In this document: positions 1 to 5,314 of the stretch, piece after piece | Numbering within the stretch: position 1 is the first letter of the stretch | Layout of the letters: each line of letters opens with the position of its first letter | Origin: an uncultured Christensenella sp. | GTDB lineage: Bacteria; Bacillota; Clostridia; Christensenellales; UBA3700 | DNA: 5,314 nt | NCBI GenBank assembly: GCA_910577795.1 | Contig: CAJTNW010000028.1 | Location: 16,916 to 22,229, forward strand | Direction of reading: 5' to 3' | The notes under the pieces: model-generated | What the model saw: the letters and a program-made list of their open reading frames with translations, nothing else | What the model was told of the DNA's origin: nothing | Databases searched by the model: none | Position numbers and translations under genes: made by a program

Positions 1-1998
1 CATATTTATTCCTTGCTGAAATCCATTGTACTTAATATACTCCTCATCAAAAGTATTCAATAAGTACTCGTTAATCTCGTTAGATGTAGGAACTTTTCCT
101 TTTTCAAAATAAAAATATCTGGTCGAATTTTTTTCATATTCTTCTGTAAAATAAAATGATAACAACTCTATTTTGCCTAAAAACTGCCCGTGATTAATAA
201 TAGACTGAAAGAAACCAACAATTACACATTCCTTTTTTATCTCTTCACCATTGTTATTAAATGTTATTGTAATGCTATCACCTATGCTAAAGCCTTTTGA
301 TTTTGCAGAACCAACTTCCCACAAAATTTCGTTTGCGTATTTTGGATTTTTACCTTCATAAACCACATTTGTTCTTAATTTGTCAAAATCCTCATAATAC
401 CAACCCATTACATAATTTTCATTAACATATCCTCCAGTACCAATTGTACCTAAAGTATCGTATTTATAGCCATCCATTTTTCTTATTGCCTCATAATAAA
501 GACTATTATCTTCGTAATCAAAACGAATACTCCAGTCAGGCACCTCTATTGCAGACATATTTATAATAGCGGTTTGGTCAACTTTAAGATTAAAAAATAC
601 TACACTTACAAAAGAACACAATAGCGACATAATTAGGACAATTGTTACTACCATAATACTTCGTCCTCGCTCGCCTACTATACTTTTTAAGCCTAATGAA
701 GTATTAACCGGCACTTTTGTCTTATTTAATGGAACTAAATTTCTTTTAAATGAATGTGTTGCAATATTATTTCGCATTGCAGATAATGGTGTAATTCTTT
801 TTATTCTACCAGTTGCAAGCATACTAACGGAAGTAATAACCAAAATTATCAAAGCCATTGCTGCAAATATTGACCCAACGTTAAGTCCAATTGCTTTTAC
901 GCAGTCAAATCTTGCCATTACTGTAATAAGATTTACAAAAGTTGGCATAAGACTTATACCCAAAATCATACCAACCAACATACAAATACAACTTATTATG
1001 GTATAAATCGCAAGATAACTTAACCTTAACATATCAGTTGTATATCCAAGTGATTTTAATATACCAAGATTTCTAACCTCATCAATTATTGATGAGCGGA
1101 CTAAAAACGCAATTACCAGTGCAACAATAAGTGCTATAAGTACTGAAAAAGCCACCAGTGCTGCTCCTAAAATCATAATAAACGGATTAGTTGCATTAAT
1201 AAAAGCAGTTTTGCTGTTATAACTAAAGCCTACTCCATCAGTTGGGTGTTGAATAGCATATTGTGCATATATTTGCTTTAAATCGGCATAAAAATCATCA
1301 CCAATTTGTTCACATTCTTTTTCTGTTTTATAATTAAATCTAACATCAATTTTGTCATAATAGTAAAAATCGTTATCCGTTTTTGCAAAGTCCTCAACCA
1401 TTTCATACAAAGTACTATCTACATAAAATGTACTAGTAAGGTATATATCTGTCATGCTATCAAAAATTCCCGCTACATACCCTTTATGATTTTTTCCTTG
1501 ATAATGAAAATAAACAGTATTACCAACCTTGATATTAGAAGTTTCAACTAAGTTACCAGTAACATAAAGTTTAAAGCCTTCACCGCTTACTTCATTTCTT
1601 ATATGAGGTTTATATTTATCATTTTGCGCATCAATATTATTTATTAAAAAATTACTAAATACTGAATTTCCTTTTTCATAAACAAATTCTATGCTGTCAT
1701 CAATATGCTCTGAAGATGACTCAAACCAATAAATATTTTTAACTCCATAATCTTCCACATCCTCATTTGAAATAATATAATCTTCTACAATTTTTTTAAA
1801 ATCTTGGTTCCTATTTGCTATAAGTACAGTAGCATCTGCTGAGTTTGATAGATTACGAGCATTATAATAAAGTTTACTCATTCCCAAACAAATGGAAAGC
1901 CCTATAAGCATCATAAAAACAGATAAAATTACAAACAACCCTGTTATAAAAAAGCCAGTTTTGCCTTTATGAAAATGAGATTTTATAATACTAAACAT
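1..1998 (-). CDS. FtsX/MacB-type ABC transporter permease, C-terminus cut by window edge
   Basis: Membrane subunit of the ABC exporter whose ATPase is encoded just upstream. The frame is open for all 666 codons from ATG at 1998 to base 1, with no stop in the window. Approximate layout: TM1 at residues 15-37, ectodomain 1 at 38-270, TM2 at 272-302, a cytoplasmic loop with EVRNLGILKSLGYT (307-320), TM3 at 327-349, TM4 at 373-395, a basic cytoplasmic linker including PLSAMRNN, TM5 at 447-468, and ectodomain 2 from 469 to the edge. The loop after TM2 is the typical FtsX-family coupling motif (R-x-x-GIL-x-x-LG). By family comparison a second FtsX core of three more TM helices is missing, so the full protein should be near 800 residues. 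The two ectodomains share a short beta-rich motif, which fits the duplicated (MacB_PCD-FtsX)x2 type. The start is set by a GGGGTGG element four bases before the ATG and by the one-base gap after the ATPase stop, which suggests translational coupling. The substrate is unknown; peptide or lipid export is inferred from the family. Confidence 0.93.
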   Translation of the reverse strand, partial: MFSIIKSHFHKGKTGFFITGLFVILSVFMMLIGLSICLGMSKLYYNARNLSNSADATVLIANRNQDFKKIVEDYIISNEDVEDYGVKNIYWFESSSEHIDDSIEFVYEKGNSVFSNFLINNIDAQNDKYKPHIRNEVSGEGFKLYVTGNLVETSNIKVGNTVYFHYQGKNHKGYVAGIFDSMTDIYLTSTFYVDSTLYEMVEDFAKTDNDFYYYDKIDVRFNYKTEKECEQIGDDFYADLKQIYAQYAIQHPTDGVGFSYNSKTAFINATNPFIMILGAALVAFSVLIALIVALVIAFLVRSSIIDEVRNLGILKSLGYTTDMLRLSYLAIYTIISCICMLVGMILGISLMPTFVNLITVMARFDCVKAIGLNVGSIFAAMALIILVITSVSMLATGRIKRITPLSAMRNNIATHSFKRNLVPLNKTKVPVNTSLGLKSIVGERGRSIMVVTIVLIMSLLCSFVSVVFFNLKVDQTAIINMSAIEVPDWSIRFDYEDNSLYYEAIRKMDGYKYDTLGTIGTGGYVNENYVMGWYYEDFDKLRTNVVYEGKNPKYANEILWEVGSAKSKGFSIGDSITITFNNNGEEIKKECVIVGFFQSIINHGQFLGKIELLSFYFTEEYEKNSTRYFYFEKGKVPTSNEINEYLLNTFDEEYIKYNGFQQGINM

Positions 1999-1999
1999 A

Positions 2000-2776
2000 T
2001 TACCACCCCATTTCATCTAAAAAGACTTTTAATTGTTCTAACCTTTCCTTTTCATTATCTTTATCGTAATTACCTAAACTTATTTCGTTTAAAATAACTC
2101 CGTCTTTAAGGTATAGCACGCGGTTACCTCTTACAGCACTTTTTATATCGTGAGTAACCATAACAATACTTTTTCCTTCATTATGAAACTTATTTATTAA
2201 GTCCAAAACAGCAATAGAGTTTGCAGAGTTTAACGCACCAGTTGGTTCATCTGCAAAAATAACTTTAGGACTATTTATAATTGCTCTAACAAGTCCAACT
2301 CTTTGCAATTCTCCACCAGACATTTGAGTCGGAAATTTATTGTACATCTCAGGCATTATACCCACTAAATCAAAATATTCGCATGCCTTTTCATAAACTT
2401 GTTTTCGTGGCATACCAGACAAATATCCAGCAGCCAAAACATTATCCATAATAGACATATTATCATTCAAAAACACTTCCTGAAAAATAAATCCACAATT
2501 AGTACGTCTAAATTTTGCTAGTTTGTCATTAGAGTATTCAGATATTTTTTCATCTGCAAAAGTGATATCCCCCAAAGTAGGTTTATCCATACCAGACAAA
2601 GCATATAAAAGTGTAGATTTTCCACTACCACTATTACCCATTATTATGGTAAAATCGCCTTCCAATATCTCTAGGTCAAGATTATTTAAAACATGTTGTT
2701 GCACCCCACCAATAGAAAATGACTTGCACAAACCTTCCGTTCTTATTATAAAATTTTGTTTAACAACTTCTTCCAT
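2000..2776 (-). CDS. ABC transporter ATP-binding protein (MacB/LolD/BceA class)
   Basis: Cytoplasmic ATPase of 258 residues that should power the adjacent permease as a dimer. All core motifs are visible: Walker A GNSGSGKST (47-55), Q-loop glutamine in IFQE (Q99), signature MSGGELQR (152-159), Walker B VIFADEP with D176 and catalytic E177, and the H-loop histidine in VTHD (H209). The D-loop reads TGALNS, with Asn183 where many ABC proteins have Asp. I recall this variant as common in Bacillota peptide-resistance ATPases, so it need not mean inactivity. Length fits the LolD/MacB/BceA group (about 220-260), with a charged C-terminal tail (about 233-258). The ATG is supported by a strong AAAGGAGTG ribosome binding site four bases upstream. 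A 267-bp gap separates it from the kinase gene, so it may have its own promoter as well as any read-through. The permease ATG begins one base after its TAA stop. Confidence 0.97.
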   Translation of the reverse strand: MEEVVKQNFIIRTEGLCKSFSIGGVQQHVLNNLDLEILEGDFTIIMGNSGSGKSTLLYALSGMDKPTLGDITFADEKISEYSNDKLAKFRRTNCGFIFQEVFLNDNMSIMDNVLAAGYLSGMPRKQVYEKACEYFDLVGIMPEMYNKFPTQMSGGELQRVGLVRAIINSPKVIFADEPTGALNSANSIAVLDLINKFHNEGKSIVMVTHDIKSAVRGNRVLYLKDGVILNEISLGNYDKDNEKERLEQLKVFLDEMGW

Positions 2777-2809
2777 ATTGCACTCCTTTAACGGAAACCT
2801 GTTACAAAA

Positions 2810-2815
2810 ATTATA
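2810..2815 (-). promoter_or_regulatory. Candidate proximal -10 hexamer for the transporter genes
   Basis: A perfect TATAAT lies 33 bases upstream of the ATPase ATG, which would give a short leader of about 25-30 nt. No good -35 box is found at 16-18 bp: the hexamer at 17 bp spacing is GCGTTA and falls within the dyad at 2825-2861. If real, this promoter would probably need an activator, or be blocked by a protein bound to the dyad. TATAAT is expected fairly often by chance in DNA this AT-rich. Confidence 0.4.
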
Positions 2816-2824
2816 CTATTTAAA

Positions 2825-2861
2825 AATATAGATAACGCGTATTATTCCCGTCATCTATATT
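2825..2861. repeat. Imperfect 13-bp dyad in the transporter upstream region
   Basis: The plus-strand arms are AATATAGATAACG (2825-2837) and CGTCATCTATATT (2849-2861), separated by 11 bases and complementary at 12 of 13 positions. In minus-strand RNA the one mismatch becomes a G-U pair, so the leader of a transcript starting upstream could form a 13-bp hairpin. No U-tract follows directly, so it does not look like a terminator. It lies between two TATAAT hexamers, with one arm overlapping the distal one and the other covering the -35 zone of the proximal one. That placement suits an operator. Confidence 0.5.
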
Positions 2862-2864
2862 ATA
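2859..2864 (-). promoter_or_regulatory. Candidate distal -10 hexamer for the transporter genes
   Basis: A perfect TATAAT sits 82 bases upstream of the ATPase ATG. The spacing to any -35-like box is poor: TTGAAA (2888-2893) is 23 bp away and TTTGCA (2876-2881) only 11 bp away. The tandem AAGAAA repeat at 2903-2920 ends 38 bp upstream of this hexamer, a position where an activator could work without a strong -35. A transcript from here would carry the 2825-2861 hairpin region, or at least most of it, in its leader. Confidence 0.35.
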
Positions 2865-2902
2865 TATCAATAAAATGCAAACAGATTTTTCAATAATCTT
2901 TC

Positions 2903-2920
2903 TTTTCTTTCCTATTTCTT
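2903..2920 (-). promoter_or_regulatory. Tandem AAGAAA direct repeat, candidate response-regulator site
   Basis: The minus strand reads AAGAAATAGGAAAGAAAA: two AAGAAA half-sites whose starts are 11 bp apart, about one helical turn. OmpR/PhoB-family regulators typically bind head-to-tail direct repeats with 10-11 bp periodicity. A near-identical element in the same orientation lies upstream of the regulator gene at 5140-5157, with all fixed positions of AAGAAATA-N3-AAGAAA shared. The element is part of a longer purine run, so chance or a structural role cannot be excluded. Confidence 0.4.
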
Positions 2921-3002
2921 TCCAAAAATCGGTATTAAATTAAAAAATAGTAAAAAACAATCTAATATAATTTATAAAAATTTAACTCTATAAAAACACC
3001 CT

Positions 3003-3023
3003 AAAAAACATAAATTTTTTATG
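3003..3023 (-). terminator. Weak intrinsic terminator-like hairpin after the kinase gene
   Basis: Read on the minus strand, CATAAA-AAA-TTTATG is followed directly by six T residues, starting about 20 bases after the kinase stop. The shape is that of a Rho-independent terminator, but the six-pair stem has only one G-C pair. It probably ends transcription only partly, leaving some read-through into the transporter genes. Confidence 0.35.
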
Positions 3024-3043
3024 CTACATTATCAAAATAACAC

Positions 3044-4270
3044 TTAATATTGCTTTAATATTGGCACTACAAGTTCCACTACAAAACCATTATCATTATA
3101 GCAATTCATTTCTCCGCCCATACGCACAATAAGTTTGCGACAAATATTTAGTCCTAGTCCTTGTCCTAACTTTTCTTCTGTTTTTGCACCGCGGTAAAAT
3201 CTGTCCATTATATAACTTAGTTGTTCACTTTCAACTCCGTCACCAAAGTCTTTAAACTTTATTTTTAATAAGTTACCCATATTACACATATCAACTTTTA
3301 TATCCGTATCAGCATATTTATATGAATTGGCTATAATATTATCCACTATTTGAGTCATTCTGTTTTTATCATACAAGACATTGCATTTTTCCAAATCACC
3401 CCAAATAATTCGGCTATTGTAATCACAAGTCTCCACCAATTGTTTTAAGTCTTCAGCAGTCTGCTTAATACAATAAATATTAAGTTGTCCTTCTTCCTCA
3501 AGTGCTTTTTGATAAAAATCATTTACCAAATTATCTATAGCACTTGCTTTGTTTAAGATTATATCATAATTTTCATTTGCCTCAATTGCAGCACCACATT
3601 CTGCCACTGCTTTTATGGTAGATAGCGGTGTTTTTATCTCATGACCTATCTCTTGCAAAAGTCTTCTTCTATCCATATTTGCACTTTGCTCTGCAATTCT
3701 GCTTTCTTTAAGATTATTTCGCATAATGTCAAAAGCCTCGCCAAAAGCACCAAATGACATATATTTATCCAGTACAAGTGGGGAATCAAAGTTTCCCCTA
3801 GCAACTTCCTGTGCAAAATTTTTAAGACCATTAAAAGGTTTTATCGTTCTTCTATATATAAAGTAACAACCTATAGCCATTACAATACCCAGCAAAATAA
3901 AACTTGCTACAACTATCCAAATCAAAGTATTTCTCATATCGTAAAATCTTTTACCTGCATCAACATAAAAAATAATTTTGCTATCTTCATAGTCAACAAC
4001 AACATCCCCTGCTGCTATTGCCTTGCTTATTCTTGTTTCAAACTGCATATTTTCTACTTCTTTTGTAGTAAATTTTATATCACCCGTTTTATCCACAACT
4101 GTATAGTCATAAACTATTTTTTGTGGCATATCATTATTATTCAAACAATTAACAACTTCATTAATATAAACTGTATCTATTTTTTTGTAATCGTAGCCAA
4201 GCCCAATGCCTAAACAAACTCCACTCAATACAATAAAAATCAAAACTATACTAATTATAAATTTTTTCAT
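3044..4270 (-). CDS. Sensor histidine kinase with extracytoplasmic domain and HAMP
   Basis: Membrane sensor kinase of 408 residues, the likely partner of the response regulator encoded upstream. TM1 spans about residues 4-24, followed by an extracytoplasmic domain of about 90 residues (25-114), TM2 (115-138) and a HAMP linker (about 139-192, with the conserved proline in TIKPF). The dimerisation/phosphoacceptor helix contains IGHEIKTPLSTI with His210. The ATPase domain shows an N-box with N311 and N315, the G1 box DFGDGV (D341), the F-box DRFYRG (356-361) and the G2 box GQGLGL (369-374). All catalytic motifs are intact, so it should autophosphorylate on His210 and phosphorylate the regulator. 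The ectodomain segment YTVVDKTGDIKFTTKEV resembles a small PAS/Cache-like sheet, but I cannot identify its ligand. The ATG is preceded by GAGGA with a four-base spacer. Unlike BceS-type kinases, which have almost no extracellular loop, this one could bind a signal directly. Confidence 0.97.
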   Translation of the reverse strand: MKKFIISIVLIFIVLSGVCLGIGLGYDYKKIDTVYINEVVNCLNNNDMPQKIVYDYTVVDKTGDIKFTTKEVENMQFETRISKAIAAGDVVVDYEDSKIIFYVDAGKRFYDMRNTLIWIVVASFILLGIVMAIGCYFIYRRTIKPFNGLKNFAQEVARGNFDSPLVLDKYMSFGAFGEAFDIMRNNLKESRIAEQSANMDRRRLLQEIGHEIKTPLSTIKAVAECGAAIEANENYDIILNKASAIDNLVNDFYQKALEEEGQLNIYCIKQTAEDLKQLVETCDYNSRIIWGDLEKCNVLYDKNRMTQIVDNIIANSYKYADTDIKVDMCNMGNLLKIKFKDFGDGVESEQLSYIMDRFYRGAKTEEKLGQGLGLNICRKLIVRMGGEMNCYNDNGFVVELVVPILKQY

Positions 4271-4314
4271 ATTATCCTCAATTTAATGTATAAAACCTAT
4301 CAAAAATCGCTATT

Positions 4315-4346
4315 AAACATATTTTTTAATCAAACAAAATATGTTT
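4315..4346. repeat. Perfect 11-bp inverted repeat between regulator and kinase genes
   Basis: The arms AAACATATTTT (4315-4325) and AAAATATGTTT (4336-4346) are exact reverse complements separated by 10 bases. The stem has one G-C pair and no T-tract follows on the minus strand, so it is a poor terminator. It lies in the 114-bp gap between the regulator stop and the kinase start, where many two-component operons have little or no gap. It could be an operator, an mRNA stability or processing element, or a chance product of AT-rich DNA. Confidence 0.5.
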
Positions 4347-4384
4347 TACAAAACTTTTATTATTAAAAACATACAACTTTTGAT

Positions 4385-5035
4385 TTATTCAAACTTATAC
4401 CCTGTACCCCAAACTGTAGTAATAAACTCACCTTGATATTTTTCCAACTTTTCTCTTATTCTTCTTATGTGAATATTCAAAGTATTATCGCTATAATAAC
4501 CTTGTCCCCAAACATTCAAAATTATATCGTCCTTATCCAATACTTTTCCACGATTATTAAACAAATACATAAACAACTTAAATTCCATATTTTTAAGTTT
4601 TATTATCTCTTCACCACGTTTTATTATCATTGAATCTTTATCTACTATTAAGTCCTTGTATTTTTCCACCCCAACATTTTCTTTAGAGATTAGATTTTTT
4701 ACTTTTAACAAAAGCACTTGTAAGGAAAAAGGTTTTATAATATAATCATCTGCCCCCAAATTATAACCTTTTAACATATCCCTTTCCTCACTGCGGGCAG
4801 AAATTAACAAAATCTTAGCAGTAGGTGTTTTTTCACGAATAACACTTATGCAGTCATATCCACTTTGCAAACCAAGATTAATATCAAGCAACACTACTCT
4901 AATATTATTAGGCATTATTTTAACTGAATCTGCAGTATACTCTGCATGAGCAGGCAACCCAAACATACCAAAATACTTTGCCATTGTATCTGCAAGTTCT
5001 TTTTCGTCATCAATTATCCAAACCAATTCATTCAT
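4385..5035 (-). CDS. OmpR/PhoB-family response regulator
   Basis: DNA-binding response regulator of 216 residues. The receiver domain (about 3-115) has the acidic pair D9-D10, phosphoacceptor D51 in VVLLDINL, switch residue S79 in LLISAR and K101 in YIIKPF. The C-terminal winged helix (about 125-216) has LKNMEFKLFMYLFNNRGKVL as the first helix, a recognition helix around DNTLNIHIRRIREKLE and the typical ending VWGTGYKFE. I chose the ATG at 5035 because AGGTG lies four bases upstream and MNELVWIIDDE is the usual receiver start. A TTG at 5056 would add seven residues, but the AGGTG would then be inside the gene. It is the first gene after a strong terminator and a good promoter, so it probably leads the operon. 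Its likely targets are its own promoter and the transporter genes, given the tandem repeats at 5140-5157 and 2903-2920. The kinase that activates it is most likely the one encoded next. Confidence 0.97.
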   Translation of the reverse strand: MNELVWIIDDEKELADTMAKYFGMFGLPAHAEYTADSVKIMPNNIRVVLLDINLGLQSGYDCISVIREKTPTAKILLISARSEERDMLKGYNLGADDYIIKPFSLQVLLLKVKNLISKENVGVEKYKDLIVDKDSMIIKRGEEIIKLKNMEFKLFMYLFNNRGKVLDKDDIILNVWGQGYYSDNTLNIHIRRIREKLEKYQGEFITTVWGTGYKFE

Positions 5036-5039
5036 TTTG

Positions 5040-5044
5040 CACCT
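5040..5044 (-). promoter_or_regulatory. Ribosome binding site that fixes the regulator start
   Basis: AGGTG, read on the minus strand, matches part of the anti-Shine-Dalgarno complement and lies four bases before the ATG at 5035. The ATPase and kinase genes have the same four-base spacing from their purine-rich elements. This favours the ATG over the upstream in-frame TTG at 5056. Confidence 0.7.
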
Positions 5045-5081
5045 ATACCAATTCAAACTATTATTTGCTCTATTTTATATA

Positions 5082-5110
5082 AGTATAGCATATATTTAAA
5101 TTATTTTAAA
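5082..5110 (-). promoter_or_regulatory. Probable sigma-A promoter of the regulator/kinase operon
   Basis: On the minus strand TTTAAA (plus coordinates 5105-5110) is followed by a 17-bp spacer and TATACT (5082-5087). The bases TGC directly before TATACT form an extended -10 (TG-N). The -10 matches the consensus at five of six positions and the -35 at four of six. Transcription should start near 5075, giving a leader of about 40 nt before the ATG at 5035. Confidence 0.65.
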
Positions 5111-5139
5111 CCTTTAATAAAAAATAATAAACAAAATTT

Positions 5140-5157
5140 CTTTCTTATTTATTTCTT
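5140..5157 (-). promoter_or_regulatory. Tandem AAGAAA direct repeat upstream of the regulator promoter
   Basis: The minus strand reads AAGAAATAAATAAGAAAG, with two AAGAAA half-sites 11 bp apart. It ends about 29 bp upstream of the -35 box of the regulator promoter. It matches the element at 2903-2920 at all fixed positions of AAGAAATA-N3-AAGAAA and points the same way relative to its downstream gene. It is a candidate autoregulatory site for the OmpR-type regulator, supported only by pattern and placement. Confidence 0.4.
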
Positions 5158-5160
5158 AAA

Positions 5161-5197
5161 TTAAATAAAGAGCGGAAAAATTCCACTCTCTATTTAA
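5161..5197 (-). terminator. Strong intrinsic terminator of the upstream gene
   Basis: A 17-bp stem with a three-base loop is formed by 5161-5177 and 5181-5197. Its core on the minus strand is GAGAGTGGAA-TTT-TTCCGCTCTTT, followed by TATTTAATTT. As minus-strand RNA all 17 positions pair, two of them as G-U. As plus-strand RNA those two positions become A-C mismatches, so the stem is built for minus-strand transcription. It starts about 30 bases after the TAA of the partial gene at 5228 and should insulate the two-component operon from that gene. Confidence 0.8.
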
Positions 5198-5227
5198 AAT
5201 TTATCTTTTTTATATTTATAATTTTAC

Positions 5228-5314
5228 TTAATAAAATAAATCAATAGTTATTTTATTATCCATAATGTTTCGTATTATCTCTGCATCTGCTGTTGTTACT
5301 ATCCCTACATTTAA
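5228..5314 (-). CDS. C-terminal end of an unidentified protein (5' part outside window)
   Basis: The last 28 codons of a minus-strand frame enter from the right edge and end in TAA at 5228-5230. The visible peptide ends in TTADAEIIRNIMDNKITIDLFY and looks like an amphipathic helix and a short strand of a soluble protein. I do not recognise the family. Coding status is supported by the open frame, the shared TAA stop usage and the minus-oriented terminator placed just downstream. Because of that terminator it is probably a separate transcription unit, not part of the transporter module. Confidence 0.6.
   Translation of the reverse strand, partial: LNVGIVTTADAEIIRNIMDNKITIDLFY

Noticed and set aside
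1306..1551. 81-codon plus-strand open frame
   Set aside because: It lies inside the permease gene on the other strand. Its product is Ile/Phe/Asn-rich low-complexity sequence with no recognisable domain, and there is no ribosome binding site.
2523..2831. 102-codon plus-strand open frame
   Set aside because: It is antisense to the highly conserved Walker A part of the ATPase gene, and its peptide resembles no family.
2859..2893. TTGAAA ... TATAAT as a standard sigma-A promoter
   Set aside because: The spacer is 23 bp, well outside 16-18 bp, so the pair is not reported as a complete promoter.
3646..3831. 61-codon minus-strand open frame
   Set aside because: It overlaps the HAMP and H-box coding region of the kinase in another frame, and the kinase frame is unbroken there.
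4315..4346. Inverted repeat read as an intrinsic terminator between regulator and kinase
   Set aside because: The stem is almost all A-T and no T-tract follows on the minus strand, so termination is unlikely.
4433..4633. 66-codon plus-strand open frame
   Set aside because: It is antisense to the regulator's winged-helix domain, is low in complexity and has no start signals.
2000..5035. Assigning the names bceA, bceB, bceR or bceS
   Set aside because: The kinase has a real ectodomain and the permease has two large ectodomains, so the module does not match BceRS-BceAB and a specific symbol would mislead.
4946..5164. 72-codon plus-strand open frame
   Set aside because: It is antisense to the regulator's N-terminus and promoter and consists mostly of Ile/Asn/Lys/Phe from AT-rich DNA.
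5265..5314. Possible plus-strand gene start (MFRIISASAVVTIPTF) at the right edge
   Set aside because: There is no Shine-Dalgarno sequence upstream. The opposite frame fits the minus-oriented terminator better, and only 16 codons are visible.

Overview
The window is AT-rich DNA (GC low by eye) with classical Gram-positive ribosome binding sites. It uses the standard code: TGG encodes Trp and all four visible stop codons are TAA. Gene content, codon bias and the receptor-kinase/ABC architecture suggest a low-GC Bacillota, probably a clostridial lineage. This is an inference, and I cannot name a genus.

Every supported gene lies on the minus strand, so the layout reads from right to left. The last 28 codons of an unidentified gene (5228-5314) are followed by a strong intrinsic terminator (5161-5197). 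Next come a good extended -10 promoter (5082-5110), an OmpR/PhoB-family response regulator (4385-5035), a 114-bp gap with a perfect inverted repeat, and a HAMP-containing sensor histidine kinase (3044-4270). A 267-bp gap follows. It holds a weak terminator-like hairpin, a purine-rich tandem repeat, an imperfect dyad and two TATAAT hexamers. After it come an ABC transporter ATPase (2000-2776) and, one base further on, an FtsX/MacB-type permease (1-1998) that runs off the left edge without its C-terminal membrane domain.

Together this is a two-component system next to an ABC exporter of the MacB/LolD/Bce ATPase class, an arrangement commonly linked in Bacillota to sensing and resisting envelope-active peptides or to moving peptides or lipids. 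Substrate and signal cannot be read from the sequence. Two features set it apart from the textbook BceRS-BceAB module. The kinase has a real extracytoplasmic domain of about 90 residues. The permease has the duplicated layout with two large ectodomains rather than one.

The most interesting non-coding signal is a shared motif, AAGAAATA-N3-AAGAAA, with half-sites 11 bp apart. It occurs once upstream of the regulator promoter and once upstream of the transporter genes, in the same orientation. It is a plausible operator for the encoded regulator, with the caveat that the sequence is low in complexity. No RNA genes, CRISPR arrays, insertion sequences or integration sites were seen. No gene-free stretch exceeds 300 bases.
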